A stretch of DNA of 64,000 bases, from positions 1 to 64,000 of the forward strand of contig DBTT01000027.1 in the NCBI GenBank assembly GCA_002307185.1, in the 5' to 3' direction. Numbering within the stretch: the first letter of the stretch is position 1; the number at the start of each line of letters is the position of its first letter. This document shows, piece after piece, positions 33,493-42,748 of this stretch. The stretch comes from Bacteroidales bacterium UBA1309. Lineage in GTDB: Bacteria; Bacteroidota; Bacteroidia; Bacteroidales; Dysgonomonadaceae. The notes below the pieces were generated by a model. It was not told the origin of the DNA and ran no database searches. It saw only the letters and a program-made list of their open reading frames with translations. The position numbers and the translations under genes were made by a program.

Positions 33493-36375
33493 ATGATTAA
33501 ACCTGAAGATATATATGCCCGGACAAACAACGGGCTCGATATAATTTTTGATTTTTACCCGCAAGCCAAAGAGGTTTACGGACAAAATAATAAAGCATTC
33601 AAGCTCCGTGCATCCGACCATACGGCATCCTCATTTCTCCGGGAGGTAAAAGGTGTGTGGAAAGTTATTGATTTTGGTGACGAAGGTCGTGCGGTATCTC
33701 CCATCGATATTTGCATGCGGGAAAAAGGCTTGAAATTCAACGAAGCGATTTATTTCCTGGCAGCGCAGTATAATGTTACCGGTGAAGTAATTTCTCCTGA
33801 AAAAAACAAACCGGATATACGCCAAAGTCCAGCCACTGAAGAAGAGCCCGACGGGTATTTTTATTACGAAGCAAATGACAAGATTTCGGACAAGGATCTT
33901 TTGCTGCTTGGACCTAATGTGAAGCAAGAACATTGCGACCTGCTGGGTTATGAATCGATCAAATTTTACAAGCTTACCAAAAAACGTCAAACCACAACAG
34001 TCTATGCGACGGAAAACTACCCGATGTTCATCCGGACATGCAAATACCAGGATGAAAAAAAGAACGAAAAGTTCTTCTACAAGATCTATCAGCCTCTAAA
34101 TGCTGATAAGGCTTTCAGGTTCTTCTACAAAGGTGAAAAACCGCAGCATTACATCAACGGGCTATACGAGCTTCAGAAGATGTATAAGAAATTCAACAAC
34201 GACGAAGAAAAGCGTTTCCGCTCGGAACCGGGCAATGAAGAAAAGGACTACAAGATGCAGAAGTTTCCGGAGGCATTTCTCTGCTCGGGAGAACGGGATG
34301 CGCTATGCGTGAAGGCCTTCAACTACTACCCGCTGTGGTTCAATAGCGAGACCTACAATTTCGAGCAATTCGAATACAAGGAGGTGATGCGCTATGTGGA
34401 GCGTTTGTACAACATTCCGGACATCGATGATACGGGACTGGTTCGTGGTGGAATGCTGGCTTTGAAGTATATTGATATTCACACCTTGTGGCTTCCCAAG
34501 GTGCTCCGTAATTACCGGGACAACCGCCTGAGGCCCCGCAAGGATTTTCGGGACTACTGCGAAATATGGCCCGAAAAATACCGATTCAAGGAACTTCTGA
34601 ACCTGGCCATGCCGGCATGTTTTTGGGAAACAATCCAAGACAAGCGTGGCCAGCGCCTGGAGATAAATTCCGATTACGTGAGCTACTTCCTCAAACTTAA
34701 CGGCTTTGTTTCCTTGGAGGATAAAAACAGCAAGACTGGCCGGATGCTGGCAAGGATTCAAGGCAACGTTGTGGAGGAAGTCAAGATAAAGGATGTACGT
34801 AAATTCCTGAAGCTTTTTGTCCGGGAACGTTTTATGCCCGTCGATATCCGGAACTTGGTTAATAATTCGACTAGATTGACTGAGGCGAACATTGAACTGG
34901 AGGAAGTGGAACTCAGCTTTGAAGACTATACTCCGGATTCACAACTATTTTTTTTCCGGAATGCGATCTGGAAAGTGACTGGCTCAGGTATTGAAGAGTT
35001 CAAGCTTGGAACCCTCGATAAGTATGTCTGGAAAGAGGAATTGATGGATCACCAGGTGAAGAGGCTGTCGCCAACTTTCTCAGCTAAACAGGTGGTGATT
35101 GGCGAAGGCTTTGAAAACGAAACTAAAACATGGGATATACAAATAGAAGAACATGGAAGTATATTTTTTAGATATTTAATCAATGCCAGCCGTATCTTTT
35201 GGCGCAAAGAATACGAAGTTCCCGGAGAACAGCCGGATCTTTTAGAAGAATACCGGTCGAAATATAAATTTGCGATCGATGGGCCGCGCCTCGATGCTGA
35301 AGAGATCCAGGAGCAAAAGATGCACCTGCTGAATAAAATATTCTGCATCGGATACTTGCTGCACCGATACAAGGCGGAGAATAGAGCCTGGTGCGTGTTT
35401 GCCATGGACAATAAAATCGCCGAAAATTCGGATTCCAACGGCGGTTCCGGAAAATCATTTTGCTTCAAAGCCCCACGTCTGTTCATGAAAACGGTAACAT
35501 TGCCCGGCCGAAACTCAAAGATGACAGAGAACAGCCACATTTACGAACGTGTCACCGAACATGTGGATTATATCCTGATCGATGATGCTGACGCTTTCCT
35601 TGATTTCGGATTCTTCTTCGATTCGGTGACAGGCGAGATTAACGTAAACCCCAAGTTCTCTCAGTCTTACGAAATTCCATTTGAAAAAGCCCCGAAATAT
35701 TGCATAACGAGCAACTACACGCTCCGGCGTTTTGACCCATCGACGGAACGGAGAATCCTGTACGCTGTCTTCTCTGATTATTATCACCAAAAGACAGCCG
35801 AGAACGATTACCATGAAACCCGGACGATTTACGACGACTTTGGGAAACAATTGTTCCGTGAGAACTACACCGATGCGGAATGGAATGCGGATATTAATTT
35901 CTTTATGGATTGTATCCAGTTCTACCTGTCCGTAATTTCCAGGGGGGAGAAGATCCAGCCTCCGATGAACAATGTAGTCGATAGAAATTTGAGGACTGAG
36001 ATGACAGATATTTTCTTCAATTGGGCTGAAGTATATTTCTCTCCAGGTTCCCCCAACTGTGACAAGTGTGTGCCCCGCACCCTGGCCATGACGGACTTTG
36101 AAAAAGAAACCCGGCAAACGAAATGGACAACTCAGAAGTTCACGCAAGCCCTGAAAGCTTATTGCCGCTATGCTGACCATATCATCGAGCTCAATCCGCG
36201 CGAGCTGATGAACTCTCAAGGACGGATCATCCGCAGGCATGAATCAAAACCCGGTTCCCCTGTTGAAATGATCTATGTGCGCACCAAAGAAGCTTTGAAC
36301 TATGTAGATGTGCAAGAAGATGGAAAACATGACAATGACAGTGGCCCCACCACAAAAGAAGATTTGCCTTTCTGA
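33493..36375 (+). CDS. Phage primase-helicase
   Basis: A 960-residue replication protein. Residues 1-90 resemble a DnaG/CHC2-type primase N-terminus without the zinc cysteines (FKLRASDHTASSFLRE, VIDFGDEGRA, SPIDICMREKG). A Toprim-like segment (AFLCSGERDALCVKAF) lies near 257-272. The C-terminal half is an SF3/D5-type helicase: Walker A GGSGKS near 650 and Walker B YILIDDAD near 692, then CITSNYTLRR. Such proteins prime and unwind phage DNA. It is by far the largest early gene, and the iteron-like region 1 kb downstream may be its origin. Confidence 0.8.
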   Translation: MIKPEDIYARTNNGLDIIFDFYPQAKEVYGQNNKAFKLRASDHTASSFLREVKGVWKVIDFGDEGRAVSPIDICMREKGLKFNEAIYFLAAQYNVTGEVISPEKNKPDIRQSPATEEEPDGYFYYEANDKISDKDLLLLGPNVKQEHCDLLGYESIKFYKLTKKRQTTTVYATENYPMFIRTCKYQDEKKNEKFFYKIYQPLNADKAFRFFYKGEKPQHYINGLYELQKMYKKFNNDEEKRFRSEPGNEEKDYKMQKFPEAFLCSGERDALCVKAFNYYPLWFNSETYNFEQFEYKEVMRYVERLYNIPDIDDTGLVRGGMLALKYIDIHTLWLPKVLRNYRDNRLRPRKDFRDYCEIWPEKYRFKELLNLAMPACFWETIQDKRGQRLEINSDYVSYFLKLNGFVSLEDKNSKTGRMLARIQGNVVEEVKIKDVRKFLKLFVRERFMPVDIRNLVNNSTRLTEANIELEEVELSFEDYTPDSQLFFFRNAIWKVTGSGIEEFKLGTLDKYVWKEELMDHQVKRLSPTFSAKQVVIGEGFENETKTWDIQIEEHGSIFFRYLINASRIFWRKEYEVPGEQPDLLEEYRSKYKFAIDGPRLDAEEIQEQKMHLLNKIFCIGYLLHRYKAENRAWCVFAMDNKIAENSDSNGGSGKSFCFKAPRLFMKTVTLPGRNSKMTENSHIYERVTEHVDYILIDDADAFLDFGFFFDSVTGEINVNPKFSQSYEIPFEKAPKYCITSNYTLRRFDPSTERRILYAVFSDYYHQKTAENDYHETRTIYDDFGKQLFRENYTDAEWNADINFFMDCIQFYLSVISRGEKIQPPMNNVVDRNLRTEMTDIFFNWAEVYFSPGSPNCDKCVPRTLAMTDFEKETRQTKWTTQKFTQALKAYCRYADHIIELNPRELMNSQGRIIRRHESKPGSPVEMIYVRTKEALNYVDVQEDGKHDNDSGPTTKEDLPF

Positions 36376-36679
36376 CCACGGCCTTTCGCCCGTGATGACA
36401 AAAAATGAGATTGAGGCGGTGATAGTTCGCTTCAAAGAAGAATTGAGCGAGAAGACCTTCTATGACACCGCTGTGCAGATCTATCACAATTTAAAATGTA
36501 TGGCTCCGGAAAGCAGTTTCTTTTACCAGCAGTTTTTCTCCAACACCGGCTTGTTCCTTACTATCGCCTTTCGATTCATCGCCGACAATGGCGAATATGA
36601 ATTCGCAAACGATTACACTTACATAAAACGAAAAGAATGGGTTATTCAGACTCCAAATAATTACCCCAATATTAAGTAA
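36308..36679 (+). CDS. Hypothetical prophage protein overlapping the primase gene
   Basis: A 123-residue protein; its ATG lies 68 bp inside the primase gene, and later ATGs at 36320 and 36329 are also possible starts. The body (KNEIEAVIVRFKEELSEKTF ..., FYQQFFSNTGLFLTIAFRFI) looks helical. It ends in YIKRKEWVIQTPNNYPNIK. Function not recognised. Confidence 0.5.
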   Translation: MCKKMENMTMTVAPPQKKICLSDHGLSPVMTKNEIEAVIVRFKEELSEKTFYDTAVQIYHNLKCMAPESSFFYQQFFSNTGLFLTIAFRFIADNGEYEFANDYTYIKRKEWVIQTPNNYPNIK

Positions 36680-36681
36680 CG

Positions 36682-36916
36682 ATGGATAAATACGAATCTT
36701 ACATTGGCCGGTACTTCAAGCTGTCGCCGACCAGCCAATGAAGGCAGGGTCGTCGGAAAAACGGTATTGTCTATTCGTTCCGTGTCATATAACATTTTTG
36801 GCGGAAAGCTCTGCATTGATCAGACAGCCCACCAGACCCGTGATCTTGACTTTGACTTTGAGGCTATTCGGTCATCGAAGGAAGAGCTTTTGAGCTTCAT
36901 TACGAAATACGTGTGA
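36682..36916 (+). pseudogene. Frameshifted small prophage gene
   Basis: ATG at 36682 opens MDKYESYIGRYFKLSPTS and then meets TGA at 36739-36741. Skipping one base at 36733 joins a frame that continues NEGRVVGKTVLSIRS to a stop at 36914-36916. Together they would encode a protein of about 77 residues without gap. A single-base insertion or sequencing error is likely, so the gene is broken as given. Confidence 0.55.
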
Positions 36917-36917
36917 T

Positions 36918-37121
36918 ATGGATGCTAAAACGCAAAGAAGAATATATAAGCTCCATTACAACCTCAGGAGGAAAGGCAATTTTGTTTCCACTTCATCTAA
37001 GATGGTGACCAAGCGAGCCAAAGAAGTTTCGAAGAATGAACAGAGATGGCTCTATGAGCTAATCTCTTATGGATATTGCGTGTGTGATGGATTATTTACT
37101 TCCTCCCATTTTTCAGATTAG
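36918..37121 (+). CDS. Small basic prophage protein
   Basis: A 67-residue protein with a strongly basic N-terminal half (QRRIYKLHYNLRRKGNFVS) and an aromatic tail. It follows the frameshifted gene by 1 bp and precedes a strong terminator by 88 bp, so it is probably the last gene of the early operon. Function not recognised. Confidence 0.45.
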   Translation: MDAKTQRRIYKLHYNLRRKGNFVSTSSKMVTKRAKEVSKNEQRWLYELISYGYCVCDGLFTSSHFSD

Positions 37122-37209
37122 AACAATGAAGGGGTTAGAATGTTCGGATTCGAGCTGGTTGAGCGTCCGGCTTGTTGTCCAAGAATTGCGGAAGAGGAAA
37201 CTATTATTG

Positions 37210-37250
37210 AACAACATCCCTGGTGCGAATACGCCAGGGATGTTGTTTTT
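37210..37250 (+). terminator. Strong terminator ending the early region
   Basis: A perfect 14-bp stem AACAACATCCCTGG/CCAGGGATGTTGTT with a 10-nt loop, followed by a run of T. Confidence 0.9.
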
Positions 37251-37468
37251 ATCCGATACACTATAATAAGCGCATTATGCCCTAAATTAGCATATATGCA
37301 CATATACCTACATACACATGTGTGTATAATAAGCCTAATATAACACCAAAGATAATCTAAATCAATAGCATATACAAATATAAAACACTATTTAACCTGT
37401 GGGGAATTTTGTATTTTTCGGTCGCTCTTGCCGTTTTTACCCCTTCCCCCTTTTATGTACAAATTTTT

Positions 37469-37714
37469 TGTAACTCTGTAACGTTAATTTGAAAAAGGTA
37501 AAAAGTATATAATAATTAAGTAGTTACATAGTTACATACTGTTACAAAAAATGTTTACAAAGAGTTACAAACAAAAATAGGTTTGTAACACCATCCTAGA
37601 AAAGTGAGCCGTTACAAAATTAGTAACAGTTTGTAACTCGATTTCGATACATTTTGTTACAGTTTTAATGTGTTGATAATCAATATTTAAAGTGACGTAT
37701 TTTACACTGTTACA
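37469..37714. repeat. Iteron-like cluster of GTTACA, candidate replication origin
   Basis: Eleven exact GTTACA/TGTAAC hexamers occur in 246 bp: forward at 37523, 37531, 37541, 37564, 37611, 37656 and 37709; reverse at 37469, 37477, 37584 and 37632. They lie in an AT-rich stretch of about 740 bp (37122-37865) with no gene. The density is far above chance. Position downstream of the primase-helicase and recurrence of GTAAC before that gene suggest an origin or a master regulatory region of the prophage. Confidence 0.65.
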
Positions 37715-37865
37715 TAATTACAAAATTTTCGACAACTTTTGTATGCCTGTGTGTGAATGGGAGTAGATTCTCTAGTTTGGCAATGTTAGTCTATTATTTA
37801 TATTTAACACAATTGATTGTCTTTTTTTTACTAACTTTAAGTCATTTAATTCGCAATCAATCAAT

Positions 37866-38351
37866 ATGGTAACAATCAGGCTGCATATAAAAAATCATTT
37901 AGCAGAATATTTGAATGGGAAATATTTTCACCGTGACAAAGGGTGCGTTTGCATCCCGGATCATCTCGACTTGTATCACAAAATTTGGGATTTGCTATTG
38001 AAACGTCCTGAAAATTGTCCTCCTGAGCGTTCTGGTAATATAGTGCTTGGATTGCCTGATCGGCGGATTGGTAAGGATCCGGCGACATATAATTATTTGG
38101 GTGAGCGAAGCATCCGGCTGATTGAACGAAGTATTGAAGTCCTTTTTTTTCGTGAACTCCACGAACAATTAGACTTTAATAAGCGGGAGCTGAATATCCA
38201 ATACCAGGATACTGTTTTTTCGTTCAAAGCCAAATATGGGATTGAATCCTTAACGGATGATGCCCTTATTAAAGATTTCTATAGATACAGGGAATTGATC
38301 CGTCAGCGAAAAGTGAGAAGAAAATATGAAAAAACATCCCGAAAAAGGTGA
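37866..38351 (+). CDS. Conserved prophage hypothetical protein
   Basis: A 161-residue protein (MVTIRLHIKNHLAEYLNGKY...) with motifs I recall from Bacteroidota phages and integrated elements: LYHKIWDLLLKRPENCP, YNYLGERSIRLIERSIEVLF, YQDTVFSFKAKYGIESLTDDALIKDFYRYRE. The basic tail (RQRKVRRKYEKTSRKR) suggests nucleic-acid binding. It opens the transcription unit that leads into the structural genes, so a late regulator is possible but not shown. Confidence 0.65.
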   Translation: MVTIRLHIKNHLAEYLNGKYFHRDKGCVCIPDHLDLYHKIWDLLLKRPENCPPERSGNIVLGLPDRRIGKDPATYNYLGERSIRLIERSIEVLFFRELHEQLDFNKRELNIQYQDTVFSFKAKYGIESLTDDALIKDFYRYRELIRQRKVRRKYEKTSRKR

Positions 38352-38438
38352 TATTTCTGTCCGACATAGTGTATCGTTTTGTCCAATTTTCATTGTAAAA
38401 AGCTGAACTGTTTAATTATCAATTATATATATGCTTTT

Positions 38439-38879
38439 ATGCACATTTTCGACAACATGGGCGGCTTTATTTCCGCCGAATTTATCTTACAATCGGAAGT
38501 CGCTTCATTTTCGAAGTCCGGTAATACTGCAGCAGTGGTTTTAATAGCCGGTGCCTCCTGGAAGAAACTATTTCATCAGCACAATGGCATCAAACCTTCC
38601 GTTTCGGTAACGAATCCGGATGCCGGCAAGCTGGCGGCGATATCAGGAAGTATTATCCTCAAGCGCACAGATCCAAACCTGGACATTCTACGGAAAAACA
38701 AATACATCCTGCTCCGCATCACTTCGGCCAACAAGGAAGTGAAAATATACGGTTCGGATGAATATCCGGTGCAAGTATCCTTGTCCCCATTGTCTCCGGC
38801 TACACCTTCCGCATTCTCAGGATATGACCTTGCCCTAAGCGGATCGCAGGAGTTTGAACCGCTTTTCCTGGCCGTTTAA
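38439..38879 (+). CDS. Hypothetical prophage protein before the capsid protease
   Basis: About 146 residues from ATG at 38439 (MHIFDN) or 140 from ATG at 38457 (MGGFISAEFILQ); the upstream frame is less likely because it is AT-rich and lacks a ribosome-binding site. The sequence is beta-rich (AAVVLIAGASWKKLF, GSIILKRTD, YILLRITSANKEVKIYG). It lies 51 bp before the S49 peptidase. Function not recognised. Confidence 0.55.
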   Translation: MHIFDNMGGFISAEFILQSEVASFSKSGNTAAVVLIAGASWKKLFHQHNGIKPSVSVTNPDAGKLAAISGSIILKRTDPNLDILRKNKYILLRITSANKEVKIYGSDEYPVQVSLSPLSPATPSAFSGYDLALSGSQEFEPLFLAV

Positions 38880-38930
38880 GTCCTTTAACAACACACAAAC
38901 TCGCTATAACATTGCATAAAATTCATTGCA

Positions 38931-39815
38931 ATGTTATATCTCCACCAAATAGTAAACGGCATCTGGATGATGGATCAGGCGTATGCCATGAACTATCTTC
39001 CGGCTGTCACTTCCTTTCTTAAAGGTGATCGTAATCCTGTAAGACCAGTATCATCAAGTGATGATGAGCAGAAATTGGATAGAGACACAGGTGTCAAGTT
39101 TATATCTCTTAATTCAAAATCTATCCATCAGGTTTCAGAATACGGGTCTTATTCATCTCCGGAGTCTGCTCCACCTGACAGCATTGCTGTTATTGAAATT
39201 GTAGGTGCAATCACCAAGTATGATCAATATTGTGGACCTTCTGGAATGGCAACAAAGGCAAACATTTTGGAACGGTGTTTTGCAAATCCTAAAATCGAGG
39301 GAGTTTGCCTGAAGATCGATTCGGGCGGCGGTCAGGGTATGGCCATGCGGTTGTTTGCAGATACTATCAGCATGCGGAACAAAGGTGTCGTCGCTTTTGT
39401 AGACGATATGGCATGCTCCGCTGCCTATGGCATTTCAGCAGCTTGCGACAAGATTGTGGCAAACTCGAATATGGCTAATATCGGTTCTATTGGTACTTAC
39501 TGCACGATAATTGATTTTAGAGAACAGTTGAAAATGGTTGGCATTGACTTGATAGAGGTTTATGCCACGGCATCGAAAGACAAGAACAATATTTTCCGTG
39601 AAGCTTTGAAGGGTAATACTGAACCCCTACAGGCTTATGTGGACACTTTCAACGAGACTTTTCTTCAACATGTCGAGTCCTCCCGTTCGGATCTATTAAA
39701 GTCCGATCGAAAAGTGTGGGGCACCGGGAAGGAGTTTTTCGGGGACAAAGCCCTTGAGATCGGCCTGATCGATGCGATAGACTCTTTCTCAAACATATTG
39801 AATCATTTTTCTTAA
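38931..39815 (+). CDS. S49-family capsid maturation protease
   Basis: A 294-residue SppA/ClpP-fold peptidase. VCLKIDSGGGQGMAMR (about 125-140) is the oxyanion-strand region, Ser163 in DDMACSAAYGIS is the nucleophile, and Lys216 in TASKDKN is the expected general base. Phage members cleave scaffold and capsid precursors during head assembly. It is directly followed by a scaffold-like gene and the major capsid gene, the usual order. Confidence 0.85.
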   Translation: MLYLHQIVNGIWMMDQAYAMNYLPAVTSFLKGDRNPVRPVSSSDDEQKLDRDTGVKFISLNSKSIHQVSEYGSYSSPESAPPDSIAVIEIVGAITKYDQYCGPSGMATKANILERCFANPKIEGVCLKIDSGGGQGMAMRLFADTISMRNKGVVAFVDDMACSAAYGISAACDKIVANSNMANIGSIGTYCTIIDFREQLKMVGIDLIEVYATASKDKNNIFREALKGNTEPLQAYVDTFNETFLQHVESSRSDLLKSDRKVWGTGKEFFGDKALEIGLIDAIDSFSNILNHFS

Positions 39816-39832
39816 TTATAAATTTTTTGGAC

Positions 39833-40240
39833 ATGTCTAAATTCATCAAAGATTCAACGTACAACGCATTGGTTGCAGCCCGCGACAACTGGAACACGGT
39901 TGCCGCACATGTAGCCAATTCGGGTGATGGCGGGGAAGGCCTGACGGCCGAGACCGTCACCCCGCAAATGGTCATCGACGCCCTGGAGGCGGAAAGTGAC
40001 ACCGCTCAAAATTCCGAGCTGCAAGCGGCTCTGGACCGCATCAAGGTTTTGGAAACGGAAAATACTTCGCTTACCGAGCAAGTTGCTAACCTGCAAGGTA
40101 GCGCGGGGGAACAATCGGCGGTCATTACTTCTACAGGGGAACCAAAAGGGGAAAAAGAAAATATCGGGTCCTTCGCCGACAAGCATGCGGGAGATACCGC
40201 TTCCATTTTGGCTGAAGCAAAAAAAGAAGGTCTAATCTAA
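39833..40240 (+). CDS. Putative scaffold-like head protein
   Basis: About 135 residues from ATG at 39833. It has a Glu/Ala-rich coiled coil in the middle (LQAALDRIKVLETENTSLTEQVANLQ) and a flexible acidic tail. Position between the capsid protease and the major capsid gene, coiled coil and small size fit a scaffold or protease substrate. No direct homology recalled. Confidence 0.55.
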   Translation: MSKFIKDSTYNALVAARDNWNTVAAHVANSGDGGEGLTAETVTPQMVIDALEAESDTAQNSELQAALDRIKVLETENTSLTEQVANLQGSAGEQSAVITSTGEPKGEKENIGSFADKHAGDTASILAEAKKEGLI

Positions 40241-40253
40241 AAAAGAGTATCCT

Positions 40254-41285
40254 ATGCCTAAAGCAGTAAATATTGACGGATTGTCAAGAGCGGCTATCAC
40301 CTACAACAACCTGTTGCGTGAGCTGCCTTATTTTAAACTGAATGAAATCGCCAAAAACCTGAGGTTGAATATTATCTCGGTACAGGGCGAAGACGTTCTT
40401 ATATCCAAACGCCGTAAAGCCGGGGTTCTCCGCCCGTATTCCCCAGGTTTGACACTTGGGAACGAGCAGGAACTTATGAAGTTCTTCGAGGCAAAATTGA
40501 AACCGGAACTTACCTATGCGGAAATCAACGAGAACATAACCAGTTACAAGGAAAAGAAAGTGGTTTCGAACCAAGGCGAAATGCTTGACAACAAAAGCAA
40601 AAAGCACCCCCTGGAACTTATCATCCTTCGTGATATGGTTATTTCGTATGCGGAAGACGTGGCTTTCCAATTGTTCTTTGCTGAGCGTGACACTGCTATC
40701 CTGTCGCCTTCAACGGCTTTCACGGGATTCAATCCGCGGTTGGATATTTTGGTGGCTGCAGGTGAGATATCGGCGGCAAAGGGCAACCTGAAGACAACGG
40801 GGACGTTTGATCTTCCAGCCGATGAAACGGATACGGATGCTTACCTGAAGCTCGTGGACTTCCTTTCTTCAGCTCATCCGCTGATGAGAAAGGGCGAGTG
40901 CCTGCTATATGCGGCCGACAAACCGTTGAAGGCGGCTTTGAAAGCATATACGAACATCGTGAGGTATCATCAAAACCCGACGATGGAAGATATGCTCAAC
41001 AAGCTTCGTTCGGATGTGGAACTTCCAAACCTGCAGGTCCTTCGTGATCCTATCCTGGGAACTGGCGACCGGTTGTTACTCATGCAGCCCGGCAACTTGG
41101 ACCTGGGGGTAAACAATGAGGGTGATGCAGGCTACGTCCAGGTAAGGAATCCTTACAAGGACCCGAACATCGTCCAGTACTGGATCCAGGCTGCCTACGA
41201 TACCCGTGTGAATGACGTCCATCAAAAATTGTTCATGATGAACGAGCAGGTGAATACCGGCGTGAACCTGGCCGGCGATTATTAA
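40254..41285 (+). CDS. Putative major capsid protein
   Basis: A 343-residue protein without signal peptide, preceded by protease and scaffold-like genes and followed by a small protein that may decorate the capsid. Features include FFAERDTAILSPSTAFTGFNPRLD and a C-terminal QPGNLDLGVNNEGDAGYVQVRNPYKDPN, then IQAAYDTRVNDVHQKLFMMNE. Such a closing segment is typical of Bacteroidota phage major capsid proteins as I recall them. The assignment relies mainly on position, size and this region. Confidence 0.7.
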   Translation: MPKAVNIDGLSRAAITYNNLLRELPYFKLNEIAKNLRLNIISVQGEDVLISKRRKAGVLRPYSPGLTLGNEQELMKFFEAKLKPELTYAEINENITSYKEKKVVSNQGEMLDNKSKKHPLELIILRDMVISYAEDVAFQLFFAERDTAILSPSTAFTGFNPRLDILVAAGEISAAKGNLKTTGTFDLPADETDTDAYLKLVDFLSSAHPLMRKGECLLYAADKPLKAALKAYTNIVRYHQNPTMEDMLNKLRSDVELPNLQVLRDPILGTGDRLLLMQPGNLDLGVNNEGDAGYVQVRNPYKDPNIVQYWIQAAYDTRVNDVHQKLFMMNEQVNTGVNLAGDY

Positions 41286-41306
41286 TCTTTCAAATTGACC
41301 TTTATT

Positions 41307-41858
41307 ATGACTGAATTATATAAGAACCTACTCAAAAAGCCCGTGAATGAAAACATGGGCGGTTACAGCAACCGGATCCTGATCTATCCGGCGCACCTGG
41401 TTTCAACTGTTCCTTTGCTTTCTGATGCTCCGGCCGCCTTGGCCGACCTGGCTACGGCCACCGGCACGTTTGTCTTTCCAGTAGTAGCCAATAAGCCGAT
41501 AGCCATCAAGGCCTCCCGCAATTCTGTCGGCTACAAGGCCGAGAACCAGGGTGAGATTGACGGTTACAGTTTCAAGGGAACCGGCACGTTCTTCTATCCT
41601 GGTGAAGAAGTGGAAGCGGCGGCCATGTCGCGCTTGCTGAACAATACGGAAGCGTATGTAGTCCTTGAAAAGGCAAACGGCGAGCAACGCTTGATCGGCC
41701 AACCCGGTTACCCTTGTTCGATTAAAGCTTCGTTCGAGGGAGGTACCGCCCCAGCCGACCGTAAAGGAACCACCTTCACGTTCGAGAACGACTCTTTTGT
41801 GCCGCACATCAAGCTGGCTACCCCAATCGATTTTGACACCTATTTTGTGGAGGACTAA
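41307..41858 (+). CDS. Putative capsid-associated protein
   Basis: About 183 residues from ATG at 41307 (MTELYKNLLKK); the 12-bp upstream TTG extension is unlikely. Repeated beta-rich segments (GTFVFPVVANKPIAIKAS, YSFKGTGTFFYPGEEVEAA) fit a decoration or head-completion protein. It lies between the capsid and coiled-coil genes. Confidence 0.5.
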   Translation: MTELYKNLLKKPVNENMGGYSNRILIYPAHLVSTVPLLSDAPAALADLATATGTFVFPVVANKPIAIKASRNSVGYKAENQGEIDGYSFKGTGTFFYPGEEVEAAAMSRLLNNTEAYVVLEKANGEQRLIGQPGYPCSIKASFEGGTAPADRKGTTFTFENDSFVPHIKLATPIDFDTYFVED

Positions 41859-41860
41859 GT

Positions 41861-42748
41861 ATGTTCCAGAAAATTGAAAATTGGCTAAAGAACCCGAAGC
41901 GTGATTACGCTTCGGGCCTTGAGTTCTTCAACCAGCTCGCCGACTCGGAAACGAAGGCCCGCTTTGGAGGATTTCTAAACGGGGTGAAGGACGTTTCCGA
42001 CAGCAAGGAAACTGTAGTCCATTTCCCGCAATTGATTCAACGGGTAAGCCTGATCCACGGCAAGGTCAAGGCGAATCCCGATGCTTACAAGGATTTGCTC
42101 GTTACCGAATCTACCAAGGAAAGCGTTGAGAAATTGATAGCGCTGCAAAAAAAGGTGGATGAGCTTGATGAAAAGATCGGGGACCTGCAAGCCGATGCGG
42201 ACGGCAACGCCGATGAAATCGATAGCCTGGGCAACGACTTGGACGAGTCCAACGGGAAGATCGAGGAGTTGAAAAAAAAATTGGCCGAAAAAAACGTGAA
42301 GGTCATAACTCCGGATGATTTGCCCAAGCAGTTGGGGGCTGCATACGCCCGCAACAAGGAGATCACGCCGCTCATGGCCTCGCTTCATTCCAGTTTGAAG
42401 GATGAATCGATCACGGACGAACAGCGTCAGGGGATTGCCAAGGAATTGTGCGACCTGGACGATGAACGCCGTAGCAACTGGGATGGAATTGACAATTACC
42501 TGGAAAGCGGTAACCTGGCATTGCCGGAAGACCGCTTGCTGGTGTATTCGGAAGATCCCGTCATCAAGGGTGCCCAGATTGCCAAGCGGATTGACCGCCT
42601 GAAGGAAAACATCAAGAAGTCGGGAGATGCCCTGTCCAAGCATCAGAAGGCTGGCAAGGAGAACCTTGTAGTAAAAGCACAGAACCGCCTTGATGCCTAT
42701 ACGGAAGAGCTGAACGGACTTCAAAAAGAACTGGATGAAAAAGGCTGA
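41861..42748 (+). CDS. Coiled-coil prophage protein
   Basis: A 295-residue charged protein with heptad-rich coiled coils (LIALQKKVDELDEKIGDLQAD, LDESNGKIEELKKKLAEKN) and a second helical region near the C-terminus. It begins 2 bp after the previous gene and overlaps the PLD-like gene by 14 bp. It may be a structural or packaging accessory protein; no family recognised. Confidence 0.55.
   Translation: MFQKIENWLKNPKRDYASGLEFFNQLADSETKARFGGFLNGVKDVSDSKETVVHFPQLIQRVSLIHGKVKANPDAYKDLLVTESTKESVEKLIALQKKVDELDEKIGDLQADADGNADEIDSLGNDLDESNGKIEELKKKLAEKNVKVITPDDLPKQLGAAYARNKEITPLMASLHSSLKDESITDEQRQGIAKELCDLDDERRSNWDGIDNYLESGNLALPEDRLLVYSEDPVIKGAQIAKRIDRLKENIKKSGDALSKHQKAGKENLVVKAQNRLDAYTEELNGLQKELDEKG

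Noticed and set aside
37469..37714. Possible CRISPR array
   Set aside because: The repeats are only 6 bp, occur in both orientations and have irregular spacing of 8 to 53 bp; no cas gene is present.
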